From Priapulus caudatus (lineage: Eukaryota > Priapulida > Priapulimorpha > Priapulimorphida > Priapulidae): 27,368 bases of DNA. The stretch lies in the NCBI RefSeq assembly GCF_000485595.1, contig NW_014577307.1:251105-278472 (forward strand), read 5' to 3'. Shown in pieces: positions 1-10,154 of this stretch. The notes beneath the pieces are model-generated. The model did not search any database and was not told the origin of the DNA. It worked only from the letters and a program-made list of their open reading frames with translations. Position 1 is the first letter of the stretch; each line of letters begins with the position of its first letter. The position numbers were made by a program, and so were the translations under genes.

Positions 1-330
1 GGGGGAGGGAGTGGGAGAGGGAGAGGGAGAGAGACAGCGAGAGAGAGGGAGAGAGGGAGAGGGAGAGAGACAGCGAGAGAGAGGGAGAGAGGGAGAGGGA
101 GAGAGACAGCGAGAGGGAGTGGGAGAGGGAGAGTGAGAGAGACAGCGAGAGAGAGGGAGAGAGGGGGAGAGATAGAGACAGTGAGAGGAGAGAGCCGAGT
201 GGGGGAGAAAGCTGAATGGAAAGAGAGAGGGGAAAAGAGAGGCAAGTAGCGAGCGAGACAGAGAGAGAAAGAGTGAATGAGAAAGGGAGTGAGAGAGAGA
301 GAGAGAGAGAGCGCACGTGCGAGGAGAGCG
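1..330. repeat. GA-rich minisatellite, 36-base unit
   Basis: A purine-only tract built from GGGAGA and GAGA words. The word gacagcga recurs at 33, 69, 105 and 141, an exact 36-base period over four copies. It then degenerates to irregular GA repeats to about 330. There is no coding potential. The window begins inside this array. Confidence 0.9.
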
Positions 331-512
331 AGGGGGCGAGAAGGAGGGGATACATAGACAGATGGATGGACAGACGGACATACAGATAAAAAGATAGAGA
401 TAAAGAGGCAGAGAGAGATTTGATATATCTCTCTCGCCCGTCATACACTACATTAATCTTTGAAGCAATAACTGTGGCAAGGAACGTGTCATTCGTGACA
501 ATCCAGAAAGGA

Positions 513-588
513 CCACCGGGAATGAATATGCAAGAAGCGGAAGATATTCGCCACCGGGAATGAATATGCAAGAAGCGGAAGATATTCG
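513..588. repeat. Perfect 38-base tandem duplication
   Basis: Two identical adjacent copies at 513-550 and 551-588, beginning ccaccgggaatgaatatgc and ending gaagatattcg. The unit length is not a multiple of three and stops interrupt the plus frames, so it is not coding. It is followed by a looser repeat of gaattgtgtgtctaat-like words at 597-643. Confidence 0.95.
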
Positions 589-675
589 CTGCGTCGAATT
601 GTGTGTCTAATCTGAATTTTGCGTCTAATTTGAATTGTGTGTGACGGAGATGCCTGAACTATTGATTGCCTTGCA

Positions 676-810
676 GTTAAGAATCCGAAGCACAATGTGC
701 GGCTGCCAGATCGGCGAAAAGTTTCATCCGTTCCCGCAGTATGCCTGCGATGAGGCATCCGGCTGCAATTGCACCAACGCCAACATCATTATCGCTGCCT
801 GCCGGAATTA
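676..810 (+). CDS. Possible terminal exon of an unidentified Cys-rich protein
   Basis: After a plausible acceptor (ttgattgccttgcag) the plus strand is open and reads LRIRST, then MCGCQIGEKFHPFPQYACDE and ASGCNCTNAN, up to a TAG at 808-810. Six cysteines fall within about 38 residues, in a stretch flanked by non-coding-looking sequence. I do not recognise the family and see no upstream exon. It could be chance. It could instead be the last exon of a gene on the plus strand facing the SNX25 gene tail to tail. Confidence 0.25.
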
Positions 811-1529
811 GGGGGCAGCACTGCAATCGCTCGCTCTGAGAAGAGGAGGTGGCTAGTTGGTTGGCTACTCACTAACGTGGCCGTGACCATAATCGCGTGC
901 ATGCATTCCGATCGCATCTACGCGTCGCTTTGCACACACACACATATATATCCCGAAGCTAAACACCACACTACTGTTACGAGTTTTACACATTTACACA
1001 TGCACGAAGTATTCAATTTACGTTGAACTGACTCCAGTTTGAAGGGATTCAATGCCACGTGATAAAACTCGTCAAAAATCACCATGTAAAACATGTATGC
1101 GACCGCATGCACGTAGCAAGCATTGCGAACTAACACACGATCAACGATTTACCTTCTAATATTTGACATCTCATATTTCTTACTTGACTGTCAGCAATAT
1201 AGTGGCAGCTGCTAGCCGCACGCCCTCTTATAGTGTCAAAGTGGGGTCATCATTGACCAGACAATACATTGATCTAAAGGCGGTATGATCAGATGGGTGC
1301 TGTAGCCAGTCATTGCAAATCCTGTGCATGAGATGTAATTAGCCGGTTAACGGCACAAGGTTTCTTTTCCCCAATGTAAAGCTGGGTGGATGACACGACT
1401 TTAATGATATATGACACCGTACTTTACGTTTTTGCCACGTGTGTTTTATGTTGTACATTTTTGTGTTGATTTACGGTTACGAAAATAATTCACTATTCTT
1501 TTTATTATTTATTACATGAATATGAAAAA
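811..1529. other. Unique non-coding sequence left of the duplication
   Basis: AT-rich with a short CA tract at 933-943 and no reading frame that resembles a protein. I searched it on the minus strand for the missing last SNX25 exon (a hydrophobic helix ending in an ELCPEL-like motif) and did not find it. Confidence 0.6.
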
Positions 1530-1966
1530 CCACTTAGATTGTAAGGTATTATGTATATTTACACTCATAATGAATTTTTAATAAAATTTGGTCCTATGTT
1601 ACAGAAAAATTCACCTAAAATGTTACGAATGTGACAAAACATCTGTACTTCTTCCTGCGTACAACCTTCGCCACAACTTTCTGCTCTCTGCGTGTGCTTC
1701 TGCCTTTACATTCTCACACGAGAAATCGATTGCGATCCATCCAGAAAATCGCCACACAACTCACGTCCGAAAATGTGTGCTGCAACATATATGACCAACC
1801 CGAAGATCAGCTCACCTTAAAAACAACCCCCACAAATCGTTCTTTCTCTATCTTCGCCGATACACCCCCCACACATTCACTCCACATGTCGTGCCGGTCT
1901 AGCCTCTAGGAGGACTTAATAGACTCTGTTGCATCATAGAAATGCCCTCCAAACATCAGGACTTAC

Positions 1967-2083
1967 CATGAATAGATGCTTGTCTTGCCCTCCTCTCCTG
2001 CAGACCAGGTCCGTCGACACCTTCGCACTTAGTGCCCGGCCCGTGCCATTCTGTTGACCACCAGGTTGGCGACAGCAGTGCCT
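1967..2083 (-). pseudogene. Broken duplicate of nexin-C exon 3
   Basis: It matches 12011-12111, but is 117 nt against 101 because of many small insertions. The NLVVNRMARAGH reading replaces NLVGQQNARQG through a frame shift. The GTAAGT donor is retained. Confidence 0.85.
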
Positions 2084-2377
2084 CTGCGCGAGAAAAACAG
2101 CTATTATGAAGCTCTAGCTTCCCCAAACTACATTCATCATGATTAAAATCCACGGGCTGACTAAATCTGTCATCGACGCCTGTAAAACGGGCAGTTCGCC
2201 GTCGGACTCTGCCTGTTTAACATGCGCAGTTGCCATCTCTTCTATTCGTAAACTAGAACTACTAAAAAGATATGTGCAATTGTGCCGAACTTACAATCAC
2301 ATTGCGACGACGAACGCGCATTTTGATGGACAAGATGGCGCCCTCCGCTTGACAGACGGCAGCATTGAAAGACTGAC

Positions 2378-2565
2378 CGGGTATGTTGCGTAACACTATT
2401 GCTCTTGGGCTAGTTGCCCTGGTGGTTAGCTTCTCCTCATCACTGGCGGCGCCGTCCACAATTCTGTAGCTTTCCACCAGGCCCATGGCGTCGCGGAACA
2501 GGTGGACTATACCAGATGAGCATAGATTCACTGAACAGCATACCAACAAGTATCGTGGATCTGCC
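2378..2565 (-). pseudogene. Broken duplicate of nexin-C exon 2
   Basis: It matches 12386-12567. Single-base differences give several frame changes: LFRDAM is readable and then runs into LVESYRIV where the intact copy has WPGGKL. Splice sites are retained. Confidence 0.85.
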
Positions 2566-2887
2566 CTGCAACGTTGGGAGCCGGGCAGATGCAGTGAAAA
2601 ATGAATTGAACGAATAATTTCTGCTACTACTGTACACGTAACTAATAATAATACATGATGATGATGCATAATAATAATAACATATCAAAACATTATAATA
2701 AATTAATATGAATAATATATTATGATTAATAATTAATTAAATAAACTATGCATAAAACACAAAACACAAGCAACGGAACAACAACAACAGACAACAATAA
2801 TAAGTAATAATAATAACAGTAAGTACTTCTAAAAAAAATCACAGAACGATCTGTCCAGCGGGACAGAGAGACGCAGAGACGGCTCAC

Positions 2888-3042
2888 TGTTGATGCTGCT
2901 GCGAACCGTGAGACCTGCCGAGACGATGAGAGGCGGCGCAGGAAGCTGAGACACGCGCTGAGCTCAAACACCTCCTGTGATGAGCGCTGTATCATCGGCC
3001 GCGTCCGATCGAATCTGGCGGCGTCTGGGTCTCGCGCGACCG
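2888..3042 (-). pseudogene. Broken duplicate of nexin-C exon 1
   Basis: It matches 12839-12985. EVFELS is readable, then the frame is lost. The acceptor region has no AG at the expected position (GTGCGGTCGC where unit 2 has GTGCAGTGGTC). Confidence 0.85.
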
Positions 3043-3381
3043 CACGCGACGCGAGCACGACACAAAACATATATACTAGAGACAGAGACAATTAATATTA
3101 TTATATTACTATTATCATTGTTAGGACACGAGTTAAGGACACATTGAGCAGCAGATTGTTCATCTTGCAGTTAAAAAAATGTAGCCTCAGCTCTCAAGGA
3201 AATGCAAATGAATCGTCAGTTTAGTGGAAACATGCCATAAAATGTGCGCACACAGCATATATGTCAGTGCTGCAGTATTTATTGCCGTCACCAGGTCCAT
3301 CAACACGGAGGTCCACCACGTTGCGCGAACCACTAAGGTCAAGGTGACGACAACCCGCCCAATGATTCAGACGCGGCTCAC

Positions 3382-3597
3382 CTCTCGTCGTCGAGGAACA
3401 GCTCAAGGTCAGCCATCAAGTCGTTGGGCAGCAACAGCAGATGAGCCGAGCGAAGAGTTTGCGAAAGCGGCAAGGACGAGCGCAGGCGGCTTCACAGAGC
3501 GGGCCTGCGCGGCCTGATGTTGCCTCCAGGCTCGGACTAAGGAAGTAGAGTAGAGCAATCTGCGCTGCACGCGACCACCTCGTTAAGAGAGACAGGT
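3382..3597 (-). pseudogene. Broken duplicate of PX exon 3
   Basis: It matches 13303-13505 but is 216 nt against 203, with about a dozen scattered extra bases. The acceptor CTTCAG and donor GTGAGC remain, but no single frame spans the exon. Confidence 0.85.
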
Positions 3598-4041
3598 CTG
3601 AAGCACATCAGTAATCACGCGTTCTAATGGTGACTATATACGTGCTGTGCTGGTATGTGGTGGACGGGTGGTATGGTGCTTGCTGCTAAATTCTATTTGC
3701 TACTACTGCTGCTGCTGTGCTACTATTACTTACTACTACTATCTCATCTATAAGTTGTTATTATATTTTATTGATATTAATTATCATATCGATTATATAA
3801 TATTATTCATCAAACTTTTATCTGTCATGATGATAACAGTTGAGAAAACGCAAGCTTATCACTTAGGGAAGAGATTAAACAGCTCTGTAGACAAGTAGTA
3901 GGATAGTAGAATACCACCTATACAATGTCCATAACATCATGGTCGCCCGGCCAGGTGTCGAAATATAATCTCATAGCCTTCTAAACTTTATGTGCACATG
4001 TACACCTGTACAGCCCAGGAGGCGTGTTGGTGAGCTTCAAC

Positions 4042-4156
4042 GTTTAGTACTGCTCCAGGATTGTCTTTGCTTCTGTCTAAAAACGCTCATCTCACGACCG
4101 GAAATGGAATGGTCGTTGGGGAAATGCAATGCATAGCTTGTCAACCAGGGAGCCAC
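4042..4156 (-). pseudogene. Broken duplicate of PX exon 2
   Basis: It starts like 14020 (VAPWLTSYAL readable), then shifts frame at about 4125 through insertions. The donor is destroyed (GTTGAAGC against GTAAGC in the intact copy). Confidence 0.85.
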
Positions 4157-4429
4157 CTGGGTCGCAGGAAAACACACACAAAATAGTAGTAATACTAGCT
4201 CGTTTAAGCAATGATAAGAAAGAATACGTGTCAACAAATGACACTGCCTTCGATTATCCTCTGAGTGACAAATTTATAAACAGGTTGACTACAGTAAGAA
4301 TACCAAAGGTGAAAGAATATATATGCATACCTACCGGACAAACATTTTCAAGTCTAATGCTAACCTGCCACACCCAAGATGCATAGTGGATGACTAGTAA
4401 GAATTGCAGGCCTTTAAAATACAACCCAT

Positions 4430-4575
4430 CACCACACACACACATCCACCACACACACACGCACGCAGCGAATGCACGCACGCATGCCAAGACGACGCAC
4501 GCGACGTACGTACACCCACAGCACACAACACACACGCATGCACCGACGACCACAAATGCACGCCGCATGCCGAAG
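4430..4575. repeat. CA/GCAC-rich simple repeat (unit 1)
   Basis: Cacaca and cgcacgcatg words lie in the intron upstream of the broken PX exon 2. The array is shorter than that in unit 2. Confidence 0.8.
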
Positions 4576-4599
4576 GGACGCGACGTTACGGGCCCACAA

Positions 4600-5450
4600 C
4601 ACGATGCGGTGGATATTTGAGCACGCTATCATCAAATCATTAATCATTCACATCTATACAAAGCCTGTCATGGGTGACACCTCTGCATAGTCGGAGCCGT
4701 TAGACGCAAGCTCTCAACTCCTACACCATACACTCCCGAGCGTTACTACATGGGCGCAACAGGGTCGTAAGACGTCCAATCGCATGCGCATGAGCACGCG
4801 AGCACTGCACAGCGAGGTCCATCGGACAGCCACGACAACGACAACGAGAGCTTTTGCGACGTCGCACGTTGCGTACATGTGGTCTCAATGCACGCATAAA
4901 GTACACTCATATAGGGCGCTTAGGTTTATACGGAGAAGGTGGTTAAACTTTTAAGTTCGCAGGGCACGAGGGTCTTGGCGAGGGGATGTGCTACTGCAAG
5001 TGACGGGCGTGTCTGCCGGCTGCTCATTGGCGTCACCGGCGGACTGATTTCCCGCGCTGGGAACGCAGAGAGTTAGTGGAGGGTCGCCGATGTACTTTCT
5101 TATGAGACTAAGCCAGCCGGGGCGCGCTTTAGAGAAATAATACCGCTGGTACTCTTGCCCATCTTGATGGCTGTCCGTCAGGAACTGAGCTATATGGGAC
5201 GCGTCACTCTATGGCTGACTCGTATTAGTCAACAAAGGCATTAAAAATTGTAAATCACACCAGATTGATAAAGGTCAGAACAACGTTTCCTCTCCACGCT
5301 CGCTTCCGTCAAAACGGTGCAAAGCTGAGGGCTGGAGCGCTAGTTCGCGCTTCGAAGTAATAGCCTTTACTGCACGGCGCACGTGCATAAATGATAACTT
5401 CAAACAGGTATACTCAGACCCATGAATTAAATATAAAATAATAATAGATG
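4600..5450. other. Unit 1-specific stretch replacing the first PX exon
   Basis: In unit 2 the corresponding interval (about 14560-14880) holds the first PX exon. Here I find neither that exon nor any other coding match. The sequence is GC-balanced, without obvious terminal repeats, poly-A tail or recognisable open frame. It may be an insertion with loss of the exon, a haplotype difference, or a badly called consensus. Similarity to unit 2 resumes at 5481 (cacattagaga). Confidence 0.5.
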
Positions 5451-6489
5451 CGGATAGAATTACACGCGGGGATCCACGCTCACATTAGAGAGTAGCTTGC
5501 TAAAGATTCTCATATCTCTAGATAGAGCCACCTCTTGCGCCTGCTTCAGCGCGCGACGGAAAAATAGTCATTGTGTCGAGAAATGAAAGTGTGGCACGCC
5601 TTATGGTGATACACACCTGCGTACAATGCGATCGACCGTACCCCATAACGAGAATCGCACGTTACGAGGTGAATAGATAGAATCCCTTGCAAGGAAAGTA
5701 TGGAGAGAAGAGTCTCAGTTATGAACTTTATTAATATCGTGACCAGTGACTTGAGGTCTTGAACTTTGTTAACATATTGTTATTTATAGAATACTCGAAC
5801 CGTGGCGCAGTTTGGAAGTATCGGCCAACTCTAGAACATATGTAACCTTAATAGCTGAAAATAATGATGACGAAAAATCATCAATTTTATGTAGTATGGT
5901 ATTCCGCTCAAGCACTCAAGGACGCCACACACATCACATAAACCCACGCCATTACACAACACACAACACACACAAATCAACCAAATAAGCATGTAGCCGA
6001 TTGGCGTTGAAATAAATAGGTCTATGCTGCGCATTCCGACATGTTTAGTAAATCTTTACTCTAATATAACGGTTTGATCGCAGGGTGGAGCAGAATACGA
6101 TTTTGCCATTACATAGCAATATTGGCAATGAAATCTTGTAAAACGAACCATGACGCATGTGTGCACCACTCAGGACTGTTTGCTGTTTATATATATATGC
6201 TTAATAATTGCCAACCCTCCCCTAATTTGCATAATTTTTTTTTTAATCATCAAAACCCCTAGCGCTTTATCATTCACATACCAAAAATGAGCAAATTCGC
6301 GTTGAACCTGAAAGCTGACTAATTGTCGCCTCCCCAAATTCCGATTTTTGCCAAAAATTGCCGTGGCATCGAAAGCTAGTCAACTGGCGTGCTTCAAAAT
6401 GAGGACGTTTAATATGGGAGCCAGCAGTAAAAACTATGACCCAAATTTCAAAACATTGTGGCCCAAACGGTTCCTTGAGTTTATCGTTG

Positions 6490-6630
6490 ACTGAAGCGAA
6501 AAAAATGTTGACGGACAACGGTACGTGACGACGGACGTACGCACCGGACGCGACTCCATGCAATAGCTCAAGCTTGACGATGTCAGGTGAGCTTAAAAAA
6601 TGAGGAAGAGGAGATGTCAAAGGTAACCTA
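6490..6630 (+). repeat. Dispersed repeat tail, GACGG-rich with TCAGGTGAGCT end (unit 1)
   Basis: A run of gacgg/cgtacg words is followed by caatagctcaagcttgacg, atgtcaggtgagcttaaaa and tgaggaagagg. The same architecture appears at 15700-15805 and, in a divergent form, at 21395-21550. It probably represents the end of a dispersed element whose body extends left to about 6285. Confidence 0.6.
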
Positions 6631-7183
6631 ACTTTTATTACACGAACATATGTATATATGCCTAACACAGAATATACAATATACAAAGAACAAATGGGTA
6701 AGACAGCAATGGGCGACTCAAGATTTATGCACAGAAAGCCACAAGAAACGATCGCACACATAAGTCGCACGAGATGCTTCATCAGAAATGGGGCATTTTG
6801 GACCAAAATCCATATAAGATTATATAGGATAATATATATAACTAGAGCACTCGGAGAGCACAGACCTCCGCCAAGACAGCTGAATTTTCTCAATGTAATT
6901 TTTTTTATTTAATTACATTAATTAATGAAGTGGAAAAATTAATTAGGATAATTTAATTAAATAATTAATTGGATCCGGATTATGGGCCGCAGCGTGGCAG
7001 TGGGGAAGGACTGTGTTACCCTTAGCCTGTGCGTGCATGCTTTGTACAGAGTACTAAAGCCAGCGCCACCTAGGCGGGAAGTGACTGAATACGTGCATGT
7101 TTAACAAACCACAACACACAAACCAACACGGCAAACACGCACGCGGTAAAAATAAACCCCCGCCAAGCCCTGGCAGGGTAATG

Positions 7184-8184
7184 CAGGAGTAGTAATGCGA
7201 GAGGAGTTTGACAGTATTATGGTACGATTTCGCTACATTTTAGTCGTACGAGTTCGACTCGTGAAAGAATAAAAATCTACAAATGTATAGCAAACAATGA
7301 GCTTCTTTTGTTCACGCGTCTTTATTCTATCTTTTCTACCGGGTAATATTACAAACGCGTAGCTTACTTCGTTTTGCTCAATGGCGTACTATTGCACGAA
7401 CATGGTTTTCACGTTAGTTACCGTGCTGTGGCGATGCAAAGCCCGAAATTCGCCACACCAGCTAAGTTGAAGGCAAGGCGCGCCAAAGCTTCTTTTCGGC
7501 CGTTATAGCCTAGTCGGAGTGCCAGAAAATTCGGCGCCTAGAAATTTAAGTTGACATTGGCAGACCAATGCCTGGTTTAAAAGATTAAAACTATTTTACA
7601 TTTAAACTATATTAGGAATGGCCGTGTTTTATATGTGTTGAAAAGTCCGGCGAGTTTTTTTTTGATAAACGCTGCCGTGGTAGAAATATGCTACTACTTC
7701 GACCCGCCGGAGGAATGATGTGTATGAATCGTTATGTGAGTAACTGACGCATCCAGCCGCATTCGTAGGCTTTCTCGCACACTGTGTTTTACATGTTAAT
7801 ATGGACGCAACCGTTAGGTGTAGTCGGGGGTTAGCCAAGCGGGGCTGTTGCACGGGGGGCGCGGCGCGTACAGTGCCGCTGGCGCTGCTTGAGGCGATCC
7901 CTGCGTGCCTCCTTCAGTAGGCTGTGGTCGCGAATTTCGGGCTTGCATCGCACACGACGGTAACTAACGTAAAAAACCATGTCGTGCAAAAGATACAATT
8001 ATGTCAAAACGAAGTAAGCCTACGCGGTTTGTAATACTACCGGAAGATAGAATAAGGACCAGTGAACAAAAGAAGCTCATGTTTGTATACATTTGTATTT
8101 TTATTCACATCTAACTCATACGACAAAATGTAGTGAAATCAGTACCAAATACGTGTCAAACTCCTTTGTCATTATTAGCTCCTG
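7184..8184. repeat. Fold-back element with ~320-base inverted arms (unit 1)
   Basis: The plus-strand sequence from about 7184 to 7500 (caggag, gagtttgacagtatt, cgctacattttagtcgta, gagcttcttttgttcac, ttacaaacgcgtagcttact, cacgttagttaccgt, gcccgaaattcg) recurs as reverse complement from 8184 back to about 7900 with small differences. The spacer of about 400 bases has no clear open frame. This looks like a non-autonomous long-inverted-repeat element. It lies in the intron between the second coiled-coil exon and the PX exons. Confidence 0.75.
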
Positions 8185-8252
8185 ATATAATATAATAATA
8201 ATAAAAATATATAATAGGAAAAAGAGCTTTAAATTTGTGACAGTGCCCCAAC

Positions 8253-8384
8253 CTGGTAGCCATCGATCTCCACGCGCCAGCAGCTGCAATTCTCGCTCCA
8301 CGTTTCCGTTCTGTCGATGTGAGACTGCAACTGTAGCTGCTCTTGTGTCATTTCCTGAACTGCCTGTTCTAGCTTGCCAATCGT
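8253..8384 (-). CDS. SNX25: SNX25 exon: coiled-coil to PX lead-in (intact copy)
   Basis: A 132 nt exon (44 codons, phase 0 to 0) with acceptor TATCGCAG and donor GTTGGG. It encodes a Gln-rich helix (IGKLEQAVQEMTQEQLQLQS) and then HIDRTETWSENCSCWRVEI. The H..RT..W.EN...W...I motif is the conserved approach to the PX domain in SNX25. Only ~70 bases downstream on the minus strand begins a large fold-back repeat. In unit 1 the intact series of exons stops here: the matching first PX exon is not found in unit 1. Confidence 0.9.
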
Positions 8385-8575
8385 CTGCGATAACGACAAC
8401 TCAATTTCAATTAAAAATATTTTTTAAGCATGTTAGGGTTTAGTTTAGGGTCTTGCAGTCATTTAAATGAGATTAAAAGTCAGTTAAACATCGCAGGGTT
8501 AAAGAGATACATCTGGCCCTCACAACAATCCAGCTGCGACTCTGTCCTGGAGGGTGTGAGAGAGAGTAAGGTCAC

Positions 8576-8715
8576 CTTTGGGTCAGGTCGGTGTGAGTTG
8601 CGCAGCGCCTGTAGCGCCCGAGACTTGTTGCGAAATCTCTCCTCCAGGGCTGTCAGCTTGCGCTGGGCGTAGACGCACTGCTGCCCGAGGCTAGGCCCCT
8701 CGCTCGCCTGCCGCT
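8576..8715 (-). CDS. SNX25: SNX25 exon: coiled-coil region, first part (intact copy)
   Basis: A 140 nt exon, acceptor TTTTTTCAG and donor GTGACC. It completes a Glu codon from the RGS exon and ends in phase 0. It encodes a polar lead and then YAQRKLTALEERFRNKSRAL followed by QALRNSHRPDPK. The pattern A..KL..LEE...NK..ALQALR..-.PDPK matches the helix between RGS and PX in SNX25 proteins, probably an extended or coiled-coil helix. The second copy at 17680-17823 is about 95% similar to the eye but out of frame. Confidence 0.92.
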
Positions 8716-9028
8716 CTGAAAAAACCAACGCGAGCCTTAGTGGAACAATTCTGAAAAGTGATCCTGCTTTCGAGTACGCATTGCGTGGAAGGAAGCAAGC
8801 TGGAATTATTGTGCGAATAATAAGCGGGTGAAACGGTTCGGTTATACTGCGAGTGGGTGAAATCGCAATTCAGTCAAGGCTGTATATAATGGCCACTGGA
8901 TTTAAACGGTGAGAGTGGCCTTCACGGACAGGTCGCCGTTCTATCGAGGTGGCCGCTAACACAAGTGTGATTGTACTCGGGTGCACCAATACGTATTAAC
9001 AGTGAACAGCGAACAGTGCAATTCTCAC

Positions 9029-9212
9029 CCAGTGTACTTCTCGCATTGCTCTCGTCAGCGGCGGCGTCGGGCGTCGCACGCGAGGCTCCGGCCGGATCGT
9101 ACATGTTGCCGACGTAGCTGTTGTAGACGTCGCTGACTAGGAAAGACGGGTAGAAGCGATCCTCGAGCGTGTCGAACAGCTCCTGCTGAGCCTCGTAGAA
9201 TCCCTCCGGTCC
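9029..9212 (-). CDS. SNX25: SNX25 exon: end of RGS domain (intact copy)
   Basis: A 184 nt exon with acceptor TACGCAG and donor GTGAGA, ending in phase 1. It encodes GPEGFYEAQQELFDTLEDRF and then YPSFLVSDVYNSYV. The AQ..LF.-LE.RFYPSFLVSD motif closes the RGS fold and is close to the vertebrate SNX25 sequence at this point. A low-complexity acidic and Ala-rich tail (SRATPDAAADESNARS) leads out of the domain. The splice phases agree with the exons on both sides. The duplicate at 18130-18316 has lost its acceptor AG and its frame. Confidence 0.93.
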
Positions 9213-9840
9213 CTGCGTATAACGGCGTAAATGTGAGAGTATTGCAACATGCGTTATAACGTGCCCAGTAGGTGGCGCTAACTACTTCACCGAAGCCAGT
9301 GATGAACACCAACGTCACAGCCTGGACTGGGGTGGAATAAATTCGATGTTCGTATCATATAGTAAACGTTGCTTCTTCAGTCTTTACTTTGGAAATACAA
9401 CAGTAAAGGAAGCAGGTGAGCAAACATGGCCGACGTAATGAGTCACCACATATGACAGAATCTAGTTCTGAATTGAGATATGGCACATGACCATTGCACA
9501 AATGTACACACGATCGAACCTGCGTATGACCCGTACTCAAGAACACACGAAAAGTGGTCTTTGTGAGTAGGATAAGTTGATGTCAGGTAACTTTGTGTCA
9601 ATGGCAAACAGCATAAAAACGTGTTTTCCCAGCCAAAATCTGATCGCCTTGGAAAGACACCCACGATACGAGGACGAGTGTCCTGGTGAAAAGGTCTATT
9701 GTATATTAAACTCTATAAGCCATCTCAAATAAATGTAATCTATGGATTGCATTAACTTTTCTATTCTTGTCCCAATGTTTCTAAAATCTCTAATTGACAA
9801 ATTAAATCCATATAGGTGTGACCTGCAACATTACAAATAC

Positions 9841-9963
9841 CTTGTCAGCAACAAGAAATGCTTCCATGTGCTTAACAATAGCACGATCTAACTTCACTGC
9901 ACTGCTGCTGCTGCTCAACAGATGGCGTTGGTAGAGCTCTGTGGCCACTCCATGCTGTTTGAC
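9841..9963 (-). CDS. SNX25: SNX25 exon: RGS domain, middle (intact copy)
   Basis: A 123 nt exon (41 codons, phase 0 to 0), acceptor ATTTCAG and donor GTATTT. It encodes VKQHGVATELYQRHLLSSSS, followed by VKLDRAIVKHMEAFLVADK. The A..LYQ.-L and following VxLDRxIxxxMEAxL helices correspond to the central part of an RGS fold. A run of serine codons (AGC x4 then AGT) comes from a CTG-type repeat on the plus strand at about 9902-9914 and could vary in length between individuals. The counterpart at 18945-19069 is frameshifted. Confidence 0.92.
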
Positions 9964-10154
9964 CTGAAATAGGGCTATCCATGCATCATTGTGACAACTT
10001 AATTTACTATGCCTAACCTACCCGTTATTGTAATTGACTACAAACTCTATCACAAAGAGTATCACAATTCTTTCACTTGAAATTAAACTCGTTTCTTAGA
10101 ATTTGGTGCATTTGTGTATATTAGAATAGAGAATCTTTCATATAATCATTACTA

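Noticed and set aside
6270-6893. Minus-strand 207-codon frame
   Set aside because: It lies across a dispersed repeat in an intron, and the equivalent interval of unit 2 (about 15460-16070) is not open. No domain recognised.
7860-8010. Charged helix-like minus-strand reading (HSLLKEARRDRLKQRQRH)
   Set aside because: It lies in the right arm of the fold-back element, does not match PX or SNX25, and is not open in the left arm or in unit 2.
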